Assembly (NCBI RefSeq): GCF_001949145.1
Contig: NW_019091371.1
Location: forward strand, 2,071,469-2,135,468
Length of the DNA: 64,000 nucleotides
Origin: Acanthaster planci
Lineage: Eukaryota > Echinodermata > Asteroidea > Valvatida > Acanthasteridae
Direction of reading: 5' to 3'
Both the position numbers and the translations under genes were made by a program. Under the pieces are notes generated by a model. That model made no database searches, was not told where the DNA came from, and was given only the letters and a program-made list of their open reading frames with translations. This document shows, one piece after another, positions 12,942 through 23,800 of the stretch (the stretch's first letter is position 1; every line of letters starts with the position of its first letter).

Positions 12942-13729
12942 CTGAAAAAAGGCAGCGGGAGATATAAACTCCCTTGATGCGAGTATCTTGCGTTCTGAAA
13001 AGGCAACCAACTCTTTAATCCTCAATGGCAACTGCAATCTCATTTTCAGCGTTAATTTTATTTCCAAATTTATATATCTGCAGTCCTAACAATCCATGAC
13101 GTGCCACCGATGTTCCCTGTCCCCTGATTAGCAGGTGCATCTCCCAGGAGTGTTCACAAGGAAAGCCGTGCATTTGCTTCATAATCAGAAGCTCCGCGTT
13201 TTATACAATGTGCCCCACGGTAAACATTGAAACAGTTCTGGGGACAGCTGCAGTGTAAGAATACATTGTTGTACAAGACTTTTGTAAATTAGTTTCGAGA
13301 TGGGAAGCTGTCAAGAAACGAAGGGGAGACTCTTCTTACGACCATTCACCAGTTATGGAGTCTTACGAAATGGCTGTCCAAATCGTTTTCCCGTCCACAT
13401 CAAGGCTATCAAGACCTTAACAAATCCCGGATCGGATTTGTCCACTATCGTGGTTTCGTCTTGAGCTCTGTAATCTGTTTGAAACATTCAAGTCGTTGGC
13501 CTCACATTAGACACTGCAACGACCACTTTGAGACGCTCGGTGGCGGCAAACATACCAGGCCTTTCTATTAGTTCTGAGCAGGCGCACGTATGTTCTGAGC
13601 ATGTGCGAAAAAAATGGCACGTTTGGTGCCACCACCGTCTCAAACTCTCCCATTATTCGTTAAACAGGGAATTTAACAGTATTATGCCGAGATATATATG
13701 AGCTGGCAGAAATGATTCGCTTCGCTTAC

Positions 13730-13857
13730 CTGCGATTCTGGTCCAGACCATCCTGGAGTTCCTGCTCTTTCCGTTGTAGAATGTCCGTAAGCCGTCTTTT
13801 GTTGAGGTTTTGATAGCGTATCCGATCTCTTTGTCTGGATCTGCTGGCATCATTAGC
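13730..13857 (-). CDS. Internal exon, coiled-coil protein of unknown identity
   Basis: Seen: a strong acceptor (TTTTTCACTCTCTGCAG|GC) and a strong donor (CGCAG|GTAAGCG) bound 128 nt. The phase-0 frame is open for 42 codons plus AG. It begins ANDASRSRQRDRIRYQ and runs into RRLTDILQRKEQELQDGL, a charged heptad-like sequence typical of a coiled coil. A second frame is also open and begins LMMPADPDKE, but its composition looks less like a protein. The third frame meets a stop at once. The phase agrees with three small candidate exons just upstream (14136-14156, 14542-14559, 14936-14947) and with a candidate last exon at 12812-12941. I do not recognise the family. It lies on the same strand as the GABA-B-like exon, about 10 kb upstream, and is presumably a separate gene. 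Confidence 0.55.
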
Positions 13858-14135
13858 CTGCAGAGAGTGAAAAAGTACGAGATCAATGGATCGCGCCATC
13901 TATCATACTCTGACCGACGGTGCAACATCAAAAACGCAACAACAAGCATAGCCATCTATTTTAAGTTGATCCGTAGCGAAAAATAGCTACAGATATGATC
14001 ATATCTTCACAGAGATCTAGCCCCTTTAAACTAAACAAAAAACTGTTAACCTCAGTCGAGTGTTACCAAATCTTAGCCTATGTATACTGCTAGATTAATA
14101 TATTCTTTCACCCTGGTAAAACAGTTTTTACTTAC

Positions 14136-14156
14136 TTTATGCCATTCCCTCCAGTC
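14136..14156 (-). CDS. Candidate 21-nt microexon (DWREWHK)
   Basis: Between the acceptor TTTGCGCTTCCAG and the donor AAA|GTAAGT lie 21 nt that encode DWREWHK in phase 0. This joins in frame to the ANDASRSR exon after a 278-nt intron. The donor is close to consensus and the acceptor has a modest pyrimidine tract. Length, phase and the two tryptophans fit the neighbouring exon, but so short a piece could arise by chance. Confidence 0.4.
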
Positions 14157-14541
14157 CTGGAAGCGCAAATTTTGAAGGAATAACGACATAGAATAGTAAG
14201 TAAATAGACAAGGACAGTAATGCAGTGTCCAAAGAACCACATACTACGAAGGTGCATAACTGTTCCAGTAAAAGCTGATAACAATTATTGCATAACAAGA
14301 ACTACCCAAAACACAGCTGTAATGAAAAGTCAAACAAATCGATTTTGGTTTCATTGTACACTATAAATGTATGCTTGTGGTTCATGACCATTGAAATTGA
14401 TGGACACAACAATGTTTTTTAATTGTAAAAAAATAAAACCCGATTTGCTCCTAAGTATTTACAAATCGTTGCATCTTAGATAAAAATGACAGTGTACACG
14501 TTTTAATGTTTTAATAAACGTTAAATCAACATTTCACTTAC

Positions 14542-14559
14542 GGTGGTTCTGTCGCAGTT
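14542..14559 (-). CDS. Candidate 18-nt microexon (NCDRTT)
   Basis: The acceptor GATCTGAAG, preceded by a pyrimidine-rich stretch, and the donor ACC|GTAAGTG frame 18 nt encoding NCDRTT in phase 0. It sits 385 nt upstream of the 21-nt microexon, an ordinary small-intron spacing. The exon ends in ACC rather than the usual AG, so its donor is weaker than its neighbours'. Confidence 0.3.
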
Positions 14560-14935
14560 CTTCAGATCAAAGCCAACACAACAGGAAATGGTGAAAAGAC
14601 AACATTCAAAGGTGTTATTGAAGTACAGAGATGTGACACATGTCAGAAAGTAATAAATTTTCAATAACATTATGTGGAGAGAAAGCTAAATTTTTAACCT
14701 TAAACATTCTTAAACTGGCACGGGTCAGTTCAAAGTTAGTCTCCAAATAAACTAATATAGGCCTTTCCTAATACGACGCACTAGCTTTTAAAACAAGAGT
14801 GACAATAAACAAGAAGTAGCATGGTTCTAGGTATATCTGATTTTTATCGGAATCAATGGTTTAGGGCCGTTTAAAAACACATGCTCCGATTAAATGATCA
14901 CAGATTTCGCCTTGGTGTATGGTAATCACACTTAC

Positions 14936-14947
14936 CCTGATATCCAA
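14936..14947 (-). CDS. Candidate 12-nt microexon (LDIR)
   Basis: The acceptor CTCTTATCATAG and the donor CAGG|GTAAGTG flank 12 nt encoding LDIR in phase 0. It lies 376 nt upstream of the 18-nt candidate. Sites on both sides are reasonable. Its support comes mainly from keeping the frame of the downstream string. Confidence 0.28.
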
Positions 14948-15212
14948 CTATGATAAGAGTCATGGACGAATCAACGAGTGCATGAAATGAGAACCGAAAC
15001 ATTGCAATGGTTAAGACGAGATAGATGTGTGTGCAGGCTTCGTGGTCACAGCACACGTTCTGCTTCAAATACGTGTTGTCAAGTACAGATAGTAAAATGA
15101 AATAAAAATACGTCTTCCCACAGTAAGTGGACAGATTGATATCTTGAGATATCTGTCTATCGTTAGTCTGCCAATAAAATCGGCTAAGGTTGCACAATGT
15201 ATTAAATATATA

Positions 15213-15324
15213 CAGGGTGTCCCAGAAAAAACCAAACCCTGAGGAAAGGGGTTAATATGCCAAAACCATGAGATATGATTACAATGTATAAGGGTCTCCG
15301 ATAAGTAGAAGCTGGGACAACCTG
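15213..15324. mobile_element. TA-flanked MITE with CAGGGTGTCCCAG ends
   Basis: The left end CAGGGTGTCCCAG and the right end CTGGGACAACCTG are inverted copies with one mismatch, and TA flanks both sides (15211-15212, 15325-15326). Ends beginning CAGGGTGTCCCA are common in Tc1/mariner-like elements. The 112-bp body is too short to code. Confidence 0.62.
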
Positions 15325-15386
15325 TAGAGGCAAAAGCTGACATAATTACTTAAAACTTTCTCTTAAGGTAATTGCTTACAGCTCAC

Positions 15387-15395
15387 CTCGCATTG
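15387..15395 (-). other. Possible 9-nt microexon (QCE), weak
   Basis: CAATGCGAG lies between GGTAAAG and the donor GTGAGC. The pyrimidine tract is about 20 nt away from the acceptor AG. It would keep phase 0 of the string. Confidence 0.15.
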
Positions 15396-16273
15396 CTTTA
15401 CCGGTGTACAGGTGCAGCAGCGTTAAAGAAAAATGTAAAGTACAACGATGGAGACAAATAAATTTTCTGAAAATAACAAATGCATTGCAAAGAAAAACAA
15501 CAGTGGAAATAATTCAATTCCTTTTATTCCTTGAGTTTTGTCGCTATCATTAACACGTGTATCAATTGTCTATCACAAATATCAAATTATTGGGGCTATG
15601 TTGATTGAGCGTTCTCTCCCTTAATGCAAGGAAAAACATACAAATGAGTGAGCTTATTAGTGCTTTTCATCCCTTCAAACACTTTATCATAATCTCAAAA
15701 ATGCTTTCTATGTTTGTTAATATTCATTGTAATCGCCAGCTAATATCGCTCAAACTACCTTTGTCAAGGTCGTGGTACTTTTCAAATTTTTAGACAAAAT
15801 GTAGGCAATAAAAAAGTGAATTTTACTTTTTTCTGCTGGTTTTTTCAGCGACCTTTTCCTTTTGTGCCAATGTCCATGTTTGCTTCTTGCCAAATTACAT
15901 TTTCCCAAACAAGTGTGGCCGGCCAGTGAAAGTAAAGAGCGCCCCCATGTGACTTGTGATAATGGAAAATTAGAAGCCATTTCGGTTCAAAAGTCCGCAT
16001 GGGTGTTTACACACCGGCCAATCAATCGCCTGATTCTGGTGTGTCGACAGTCATGTCACTTCAGCGCACTATAATTTACAGCTTTTTTTTCTGATCAGTC
16101 AGTGTAATCCCCATACACAGCAGCCCAACGTTTTAGAAACAAAATGTTCCAGTAGTGTGTATATTTAGCCTAATGCTCTGCATTTAAAGCTGTACTTTTT
16201 CGGAAATAAAGCCTCTTTAGCCACTGATGAAAATAAAAGGTCTGACCAAAATTAAAATAAGTTTGATGCTTAC

Positions 16274-16276
16274 CCT
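16274..16276 (-). other. Possible 3-nt exon or recursive splice point
   Basis: A pyrimidine-rich tract (TTTTCATTTTCTTCCTTGC) and GTAACAG are followed after AGG by GTAAGC. A 3-nt exon would keep phase 0 of the string at 14-20 kb. A recursive splice site is the likelier reading if it is used at all. Confidence 0.2.
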
Positions 16277-16393
16277 CTGTTACGTCCAACATTCCACAAG
16301 CAAGGAAGAAAATGAAAAGATTCCAATGAAATGTCGTTAAAAACTTTTCTGGTGGAAGCTACCTAACGATTTCACCAAACGTGTCAGTACTTT

Positions 16394-16438
16394 AAGGTCC
16401 TTATTGAAAAATTGCACCTAAAGGTCCTTATTGAAAAA
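16394..16438 (+). repeat. Direct repeat, 18 bp, 27-bp period
   Basis: AAGGTCCTTATTGAAAAA occurs at 16394-16411 and again at 16421-16438, with 9 bp between. Confidence 0.85.
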
Positions 16439-17808
16439 GTTGAAATTGGTCAAAAAGGTTTTCCGAAATTCATTCATGTTGGCCCAAAAATACTAGTTTA
16501 ATAAGTATAAGTAAAATAAATGCAGTCAATTTCAACATACTATTTCTTTCATGCTCACAGTGAGGCCCTTAGAATATTTTTAAAAATTACTTTTTCGCTT
16601 CAATAACCTTTTAGCACTGAGTCAACAAACTGCATCATTCAAAATAACACCACCTTTACTATCAGCTCCACTGACAAGAACAACAATGCAAAGTCCTTAC
16701 AGACGTAAAACATTTAACATTTGCAAGGCCGCTCCCTTGTTACAATACTGCGAAAAGGGCATCAATAAAACAATTTGATGAAGTGGACTTATTGACGTGT
16801 GAAACCCTTTTGCCGCCAGCAACTGTGGCAGTAGTTGTCTATTGTTTGCCTCATTTTGAACATGCACAAACCAGCTTAGGCATGACGCAAACAAATAGAA
16901 AAGGACTGTCATGTTTGCTGCCACCAAGCGTCTCAAAATTATCCAATTTTTTCTATGAAAAAGCATCCAGTCGCCATGTTCATCAGTTCAAACAAGAAAT
17001 GACGTTAATGTCAACATGCAAACAAGAGCAACGTTAAGCCATTGAAGCCTTGAGAAACTTTGTCAGATTTCTCTAGATAACATAATAAAACGGTAATTTG
17101 AAGCAGCGGCGGCTTGTAACACGGGTTCTCCTTGCCAATTTAACAGGGTTGACCGCCAAACTTGATGATGAGCACTCGTCCTTGGAACTAATAAGTAATG
17201 AATTACAAGTGCAAATTATACGTAAAGCAATTGCTGAACTTACTTGTGCACAGAAAAATGACAAATTAGCGGTGTGCTGAAACTAAAATTAAACTTAATT
17301 AACATGCATGATATTAAATACTCAGAAAAAGAGATATAAAATGATCTATTAACATATTTCATTCATTTACATACATTTGAATATAAAACATACAAATACA
17401 AAGCACAAGAAGAAAAACACACAATTACATGCAAGTTAAGTCAGCCGACCACAATATTAACCAACCACACGAAACAAATATCACAACATCGCCTTAGGAC
17501 TATTCAAAATGAAACTGTCCCAACTGAAAACGGATTTCAATGCCTGAAATCTAATATGAACCAAAATGCCACAGAAGTCAGTTAACTCACTTTAACTAGG
17601 CCACCTAGGAATGAATTTAAATATTATTTGGCACATTTGGTTGAGAAAACCCCTGAAGCAACAACTACCATGGATGTGAAAACGTGAGACAATTTCTTAA
17701 CCACTCCCACAAAAATACATCTTTGAACACTGGCAAAAGAACAACATATTTCTTTTGATAAAACCATGCGTCGATAAGAGATTATAGCAATTTGAAATTG
17801 AATCTTAC

Positions 17809-17817
17809 CCGACCACC
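17809..17817 (-). CDS. Candidate 9-nt microexon (GGR)
   Basis: A very good acceptor (pyrimidine tract TTTTATTTTGCTGTGCCTTTT, then GACAG) is followed after only 9 nt (GGT GGT CGG) by the donor GTAAGATTC. An acceptor of this strength so close to a donor is unusual and suggests either a microexon or a regulated splice element. The phase is 0. Confidence 0.35.
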
Positions 17818-17872
17818 CTGTCAAAAGGCACAGCAAAATAAAAGCACAGAATGTTTGTTACACGTGGATATG

Positions 17873-18000
17873 CAGGGTGTATCAAAATAAAGGAAACCCA
17901 AATTCAACCATAATTTATTGGAAAACCGCAGGAACTAGTGTCACCGACGCTGGTGGCAGGTTTAAAAGGCCACTTTTGGTTTTCTTTATTTTGTTATCAG
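17873..18000. mobile_element. Probable MITE with CAGGGTGTAT... end
   Basis: The left end CAGGGTGTATCAAAATAAAG mirrors the right end, whose complement reads CTGATAACAAAATAAAGAAA. The CAGGGTGT start resembles the 15.2-kb element. The last bases of the two ends differ, so the right boundary is uncertain. Confidence 0.42.
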
Positions 18001-19506
18001 TGAAACCAAGGCTCACTCTTCCTTTTCTTTTGGGGAGGCGTTAGTTTGTTCTAACGTTAGTTTGACGCCTGCCAGACAAACTAATTTTTGTTACTTTCTA
18101 ACCGTCATGATTATATTCTTGCAATTTACATCCCGTAGTTACGCGGTCCCTGGCCAAACAATGGCCCCCGTTTCTGCGCGGGAATTAAAGTTAACGCTCT
18201 AGTCTCCAGTAGGAACTACTGTATACCGAGGGAATTTACGCTGAAAGACCAACGGGCGTGAAGCAGGCTTACCGGCGCTTAGGGGTATATCTATCGTACA
18301 GTACAGACCCAAAGCCTTCTCCCGCAGCAATAGCACTTTGATCAATTTCAGGGCTATCAAGAAATCTAACACAAACCTAAAACTCTTTCGATACTCTCAA
18401 AGAAACTGCAAACAGTCTCAGAGGTAACGACATACCTTAGCACATTAAAAATAATTCGAACAAAAATGCACGCTGTGGGAAGCAACACTAAGCAAAACTT
18501 TGAAAACAGACCCGACATTCTTAAATAAAACAAGCGTTGCTTGCGACGGTGCATTAACACGAATCTGATACGAAAATGTCTCGATTTCGAATGCAGCTCC
18601 ACAGTGACTTCCAATGACTTTTATCATGCACAGCTAACTTAGCCCAGGGTCTGCGCGCAGTTTCAACGAAAATTTGTCGTCAGAAGTTAACTGCTGCAGA
18701 CCTTTTTTCCCCACGTGACTAAATGTAAACAATACCACCACATGTGCACTGCCTCCTTGGCCACAACGTTCGCATATATTCCTACGGGCAGCTTCCCCCA
18801 CATGCAACCGCACGTGTGAGCACTTCATGAGTTTATCTAGAATCGGTAGATTACCATCACCGCACTATGCACTCATTACCATCACAACACATTATAGGTC
18901 CAACACGATCGTGACAGCAATGAAAAAAGGTCTATAGTTATGACAGTCAGAGCCAACTCACGCGACGGCCATTGTGTTCTTCCGTTGTATCGATTTGGTG
19001 GCGTTTCAACAGAGCAACAGTTTCCCCAACGCACGTGAACCAGTCATACTCTTATCCATTTTTTCCATAGCCACTTACTTAAGATCAAGGTTACTCTCAG
19101 AATTTCCGGGTGATTAGTTTCATTTGAGGCAAGGTCAGAGATCGCTGTTGCACTGAGCGTGCATGCGCGTAATTAAGCCAGCACCTCTTCGCCTTAATAG
19201 TAAATTAAAGATAAAAATTGGCTAAAGCGGTCACGTTTCGTTTACTCCGCGTGGGTAGATTTTTTTTTCGCGACCGATGTGTGTGTCAACATATGGGCAG
19301 TTTCTCGAAGAACAAGCGGCATTTCAACATCATTTTACAAATAAGGTCCAACCTCAGAAATAAGGTTTAATCAGTATTTGTGTTTCCTTTGAAGTCTTAT
19401 GAACCACTCGATACTGTCCATGCAAAGTTAACCATATGGGTTCTTTTATACAAGGTCGAGATTCATCAAATTATTGTTAACAAACTGGGAAAAATAGGTT
19501 ACTTAC

Positions 19507-19515
19507 TATATCGAT
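19507..19515 (-). CDS. Candidate 9-nt microexon (IDI)
   Basis: A pyrimidine tract (CTGTCCTCTTTTCCTTC) and acceptor ACACAG precede 9 nt (ATC GAT ATA). A near-consensus donor, GTAAGTAACC, follows. It lies 285 nt downstream of the 56-nt exon at 19801-19856 and keeps its exit phase 0. The intron between them holds a 31-bp tandem duplication. Confidence 0.35.
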
Positions 19516-19678
19516 CTGTGTATCAGCCGCGTCAGCATTGAAGGAAAAGAGGACAGTTACATTAAAAAAAAAACACTAAAATGTTCAGTAGACATTCATG
19601 TTGTTGTTCAATAGTAAATAACAAAAACACAATCGATATCTGTATCAAACATATCAATGGTATTTCATCTTCCCTTAA

Positions 19679-19740
19679 GTTGCAAAGTAGTAACCTCAAA
19701 ATTGATTTAGTTGCAGAGTAGTAACCTCAAGATTGATTTA
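19679..19740 (+). repeat. Tandem duplication, 31 bp x 2
   Basis: Two adjacent 31-bp units (GTTGCAAAGTAGTAACCTCA at the start, ATTGATTTA at the end) differ at two positions. It lies in the putative 285-nt intron between the exons at 19801 and 19515. Confidence 0.85.
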
Positions 19741-19800
19741 TATTATCTAAATCCGTCAATCATTACCCTATATTCACTTCGTGAAAAATGATATTCTTAC

Positions 19801-19856
19801 CTGCCTTCCACGTTTTTGAGCAGTGTCTTTGAGCCAAGGCAACGATCTACCGAGAA
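19801..19856 (-). CDS. Candidate internal exon of the coiled-coil gene, 56 nt
   Basis: A long pyrimidine tract (CTTTTTTTTTTCCTCCGG) and acceptor TTTTACCTACAG precede 56 nt; a strong donor, GGCAG|GTAAGAATA, follows. Entered in phase 1, the exon reads LGRSLPWLKDTAQKRGRQ without a stop and leaves in phase 0. That matches the downstream string, and the entry phase matches the donor at 57080. Entered in phase 0 it reads FSVDRCLGSKTLLKNVEG, also open. Neither translation is recognised. Splice-site quality is the main support. Confidence 0.42.
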
Positions 19857-22751
19857 CTGTAGGTAAAACCGGAGGAAAAAAAAAGTTTCAGATGTTTATG
19901 CTGAAAACCGACTGTAATACACCTTGGGCTCGAAAGAGGGGTCTTTTCTTTCGACCGATTGCGCTGCACTGTCGCCGATCTTGTGCGGAATCTCAGGCTT
20001 CACTCCCGTCTTTGAAAAAAAAAACTGTCCACAACCGTGCCAGTAAGACAGACGATCGACGTAGGTAGGTGGGACCAAGCGGTCATGCAGATCTACAGAT
20101 CGCGCCTAAAATTGCCATGTGCAGGCCACACGAAAATCCCAAACGAATTACAAGTCATTTGTGATCATGCTTGCACACAACAGAGTAAGGCTCTACCCCT
20201 AACCCCCCCCCCCAAGAAATGATACAAAAACGGACTCAGTACAAATCACCCGTGCAGTTCATTGCTCTCCGAGTACGCACATACCATTGAGTAATGAGGG
20301 TAGGCCTATAAACGATATGTCAGAAATGTACCCCTGAAATACTTCACAGACGTACTTTAGTTACCTCAAACTATTTCTAACATACTTGAACAAAAACATA
20401 TCCCTCTACCTATACCATACAGACTTTAATAAATACAGAATACCAAGTAGATATACAAATGCAATCCACTGATGACTGCTTGCAAAGAACTACTCTCTCG
20501 ACAAACGCAGATGTCTTATAATGTATTATTATTAAAAAGGGGTATCTACAAATCCTGAATGGCTGCCTTTTCATTGATGGAAAAACCGTTTTGTTGGAGT
20601 GCAGATGTCAAAAATAAATCATCAATGTACATCATAATGATGGAGGGGGAACAGGTGAAAGCCATGACCAGTGAATATGCACTTCTACGGGATCATTACA
20701 CCACGGAGCAATAAAATAAAAGGCAGTAAAACGCCATAATGACTCCATTTTTACCGCAATTTTGCCATTAAGCACTCGATGGAAAAGTGCCCTGCTACAG
20801 CAACGGATCACATGTGATACGCACATCGACGAGATAATGAAAGTGTAATGACATTTATCAAAAAGGCAATTAAGTGTAACGCGCAGGCAAGACGGGAGGC
20901 AGGAGAGTAATCGCATCAATCCAAGATGTGACTGTTTCCGATCGTGACTCCGAAGAAGACAGCTAGACTGGAAGATTTATTCCCGTCGAAATGATCATTT
21001 CGTACTAAAGAAAGTGTCACCGAAGTTGTATAAATTTGACCCAGTGTAGCTAAACATTGAAACAAACAAGCAGCTAAACAAACAAGCAAGAACTTCATTG
21101 CACCGGCGCATGCTCTCGGATTTTTTTGGAAAGCTGGGTAACTGTATCAGTCAATTGACCAATCCAATGGCATGACATACCAGGATACACTGGTGTGCAC
21201 CCAGGTAACCCCTTACACCCCACCTCCCCCCCCACAAAAAAATCGCCCGGTCACAAATCTCCCTTTTGTGATCCAGTTGAATAAAACAATTTTGTGCAGC
21301 TGACTAGAGTTTCCACTTTCTTTGTAATTTCGTACGTCACCACGTTTGTGCCACAAAATCAACGCTAATACCGGGAGAGAGAGAGAAGGAAGATGATTGC
21401 CTCCGAATAATTATAGCCTCTGTCCACCTGTCCCTATAAAGATTGACATCCCCACGTTGCAGCATTTGACGCGCCGTATACATCCCTGGTGATATCGATA
21501 TTAACCCGAGTGGCAGCCGATCGACGAAATCCCTCAAAACGTAATTGCTACCGAGAAGATGAGGGCCTGTTTCCGGAGCGCTGACAAGCTCATTGAATTC
21601 TAAGCACGGCAGAGTACGAAAATGTTCCAAAATCTCTCGGCTTTATTTTTCATCCCGTCAGTTCTTGTTCACTTCTTCTTCGTCTCCTCATTGATCGTGT
21701 CAAAACTCTCTTTGAATAGGTAGATTCATGTGACAAGTGATGGGCCTTTGAGGAGATATTAAGCTAACCACGTGTTGTTATGAACTGTCAAAGCTACAGC
21801 ATTTCCAACTGTCGTTGGGTTTCAAAATGCCTCCAGGTTTTCAACTCGGCAATGGACTGGCCCATGACCAAGAACAAAATGTTGCAAGTACATTAACGCC
21901 AGCAGCAACGTACGCCAAGTGCCCGATATAAGACGTCTATCAGGCTTGTGAACAATTAAATTGACTTTATTATAAACCTAAGGCGACAGATACAGTTATG
22001 GTTGACAGTTTACGTACACATACGGAGAGTAAGCATTTAATAACAATTTGTCTTTTCATATCTATTCCCAGCAACTACCTAGCTAATCAACCAGAACATC
22101 TCCTGTACCTTCATACTCTATTTTCAGGTTCATGCATATTGAATGACTGTTCTAGCTGATAAGCTGAGCAGCATTAATTCAATAGCCTCCAAAATCGGTA
22201 CACTATTGTTATCCCCCCCCCCGTTTAAAATATATGTAAACTTTTACTGTACTTGCTCAGATACGTGACCGTACACTGTGTGTCCCGCTGTTCTTACACA
22301 AGTGTCGATAATATACTTAATTCTTTTTTAAGTTCAAGTTAAATCAGTCGCTGTTTCTTGTACAACCAAAGGAAAAACTGTGTAGGCCTACATGATCGTC
22401 ACATCGTTTCTGTGAATGGATATCGATACGCCTGAAAAAGAAAATCAGGTTTACCCAGTTGACAATCAAGTTCCCAAACGCATCTCACGTTAAAATATCC
22501 AGCGGGTAATTTAAACAATAGGTGTGATACAAAAAGCAGTTGGGTTAATTGCTTAAGTTATGGGCCTCGTGGATTCTGTAAGCGGCAAAAACCCCTCTCT
22601 TTTTAATTAATATGTCACTCAACTGCGTTTAATTAATAACATGCCGGGGATGTTTGGGAACTAAAGCCGGCACTCATGCCTCCCTTAGGCTCTTGAGATC
22701 AAAAAGTCGCTCTACTTGATGAAGCAAATTTGCTTAACACACCGCTTTTCC

Positions 22752-22800
22752 TGAGAGAGAAGAACAAAATAAAGAAAATAAGAAAATATGGGAGAGAGTG
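22752..22800 (-). other. Strong isolated 3' splice site
   Basis: About 35 nt of almost pure pyrimidine (minus strand) end in TTCTTCTCTCTCAG. Behind it one frame reads KSGVLSKFASSSRATF to a stop and another reads EKRCVKQICFIK to a stop. Either would be a short terminal exon. There is no independent support for coding. Confidence 0.2.
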
Positions 22801-23689
22801 AGCGGCTGGAGAACTGACGCGGCTGATCATTAAGCGAAGCACCCTCCTGGTTCAACAGGAGGGCTCTCAATTTGGTTCCAAGATGAAGCTTTCCGGCAAA
22901 TAAATCAAAGCGCAGGGGGATGCCGGAGCTTTGATTTCGACGTGCACAGGTCTGGCAGAAGAAATATGTCATCGGCAACAGATTGCTATCAGCGGGGTTC
23001 CGAGTCAGTGGGGGGGGGGTTGTTTGCCGGGAGTCCTCTCGACTGCCCGATTATATTGATCTTGTAGTCACTGTGACGTGGGACGTAGTGTCCCGGCTGT
23101 CAACAGCTCTGGATGACGACTTTTTTTGGAAGGCGAGCGGGGCTGGTGAAACGTTGTGGTGTCATCTGGTCGTTGAACCAGTCGCAACAGCTGCCAAAGA
23201 GAAAAACTAGTAATATGAAGATTTCCAGAACAGGCCGGCGCTCATGAAGACGACTGTGGACAGATTTTCAAGGGACATACAGGCACAAGGAAAGCCCGAC
23301 ATTGCCGGGGAATAGTAACCTCTCCGCAAAAGCAGGTGGAGGCCAATCGCATTCCACAAACCAGTAACTGTCGTGACACTTTACATCCGAAAGTTATGTA
23401 AAAATAGCCAACAGTATTGCCTTGGTTGACTGGTGCACGACGAATACCCATGGCGTTAATTGATGAGGCTTTTACAGCAAATGCCAAAATTTGGAACGTG
23501 GAAGTAATATATTATCCCTCGTATTATGCAATAAGAGCATCAATCAGGCTCAAGTCGATGACGCGTTGAAGTGATTTGTTTTTTCCTTGAACTGAAGCAA
23601 ACTTCAGGGCTACAAATCGGGGCAGTCAATAGAATACCGGTAACCTTTCAAAACTGATATTTTTCTAAAACGAAACAGACTGAAGAAAA

Positions 23690-23800
23690 TGAAAAGAGAA
23701 AAAAAGTACCCCTTGGGATTGAAACCACGGACATCGTCGACGTTAATCCAGTTCCTGCACTATGCAAGCTAGCTCGACCGAACCCTCTTTCCTTCGATTG
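23690..23800 (-). repeat. Weak tRNA-like segment with T-run
   Basis: Minus-strand GTGGTTTCAATCCC resembles a shifted B box, and TACTTTTTTT behind it could end Pol III transcription. CGAGCTAGCTTGCATAG is a poor A box. It may be an old SINE head. A 149-codon open frame overlaps it and is probably chance. Confidence 0.2.

Noticed and set aside
20372-20400. Another 12-nt microexon on the minus strand
   Set aside because: In the phase of the string it contains a stop (AAA TAG) and its acceptor lacks a good pyrimidine tract.
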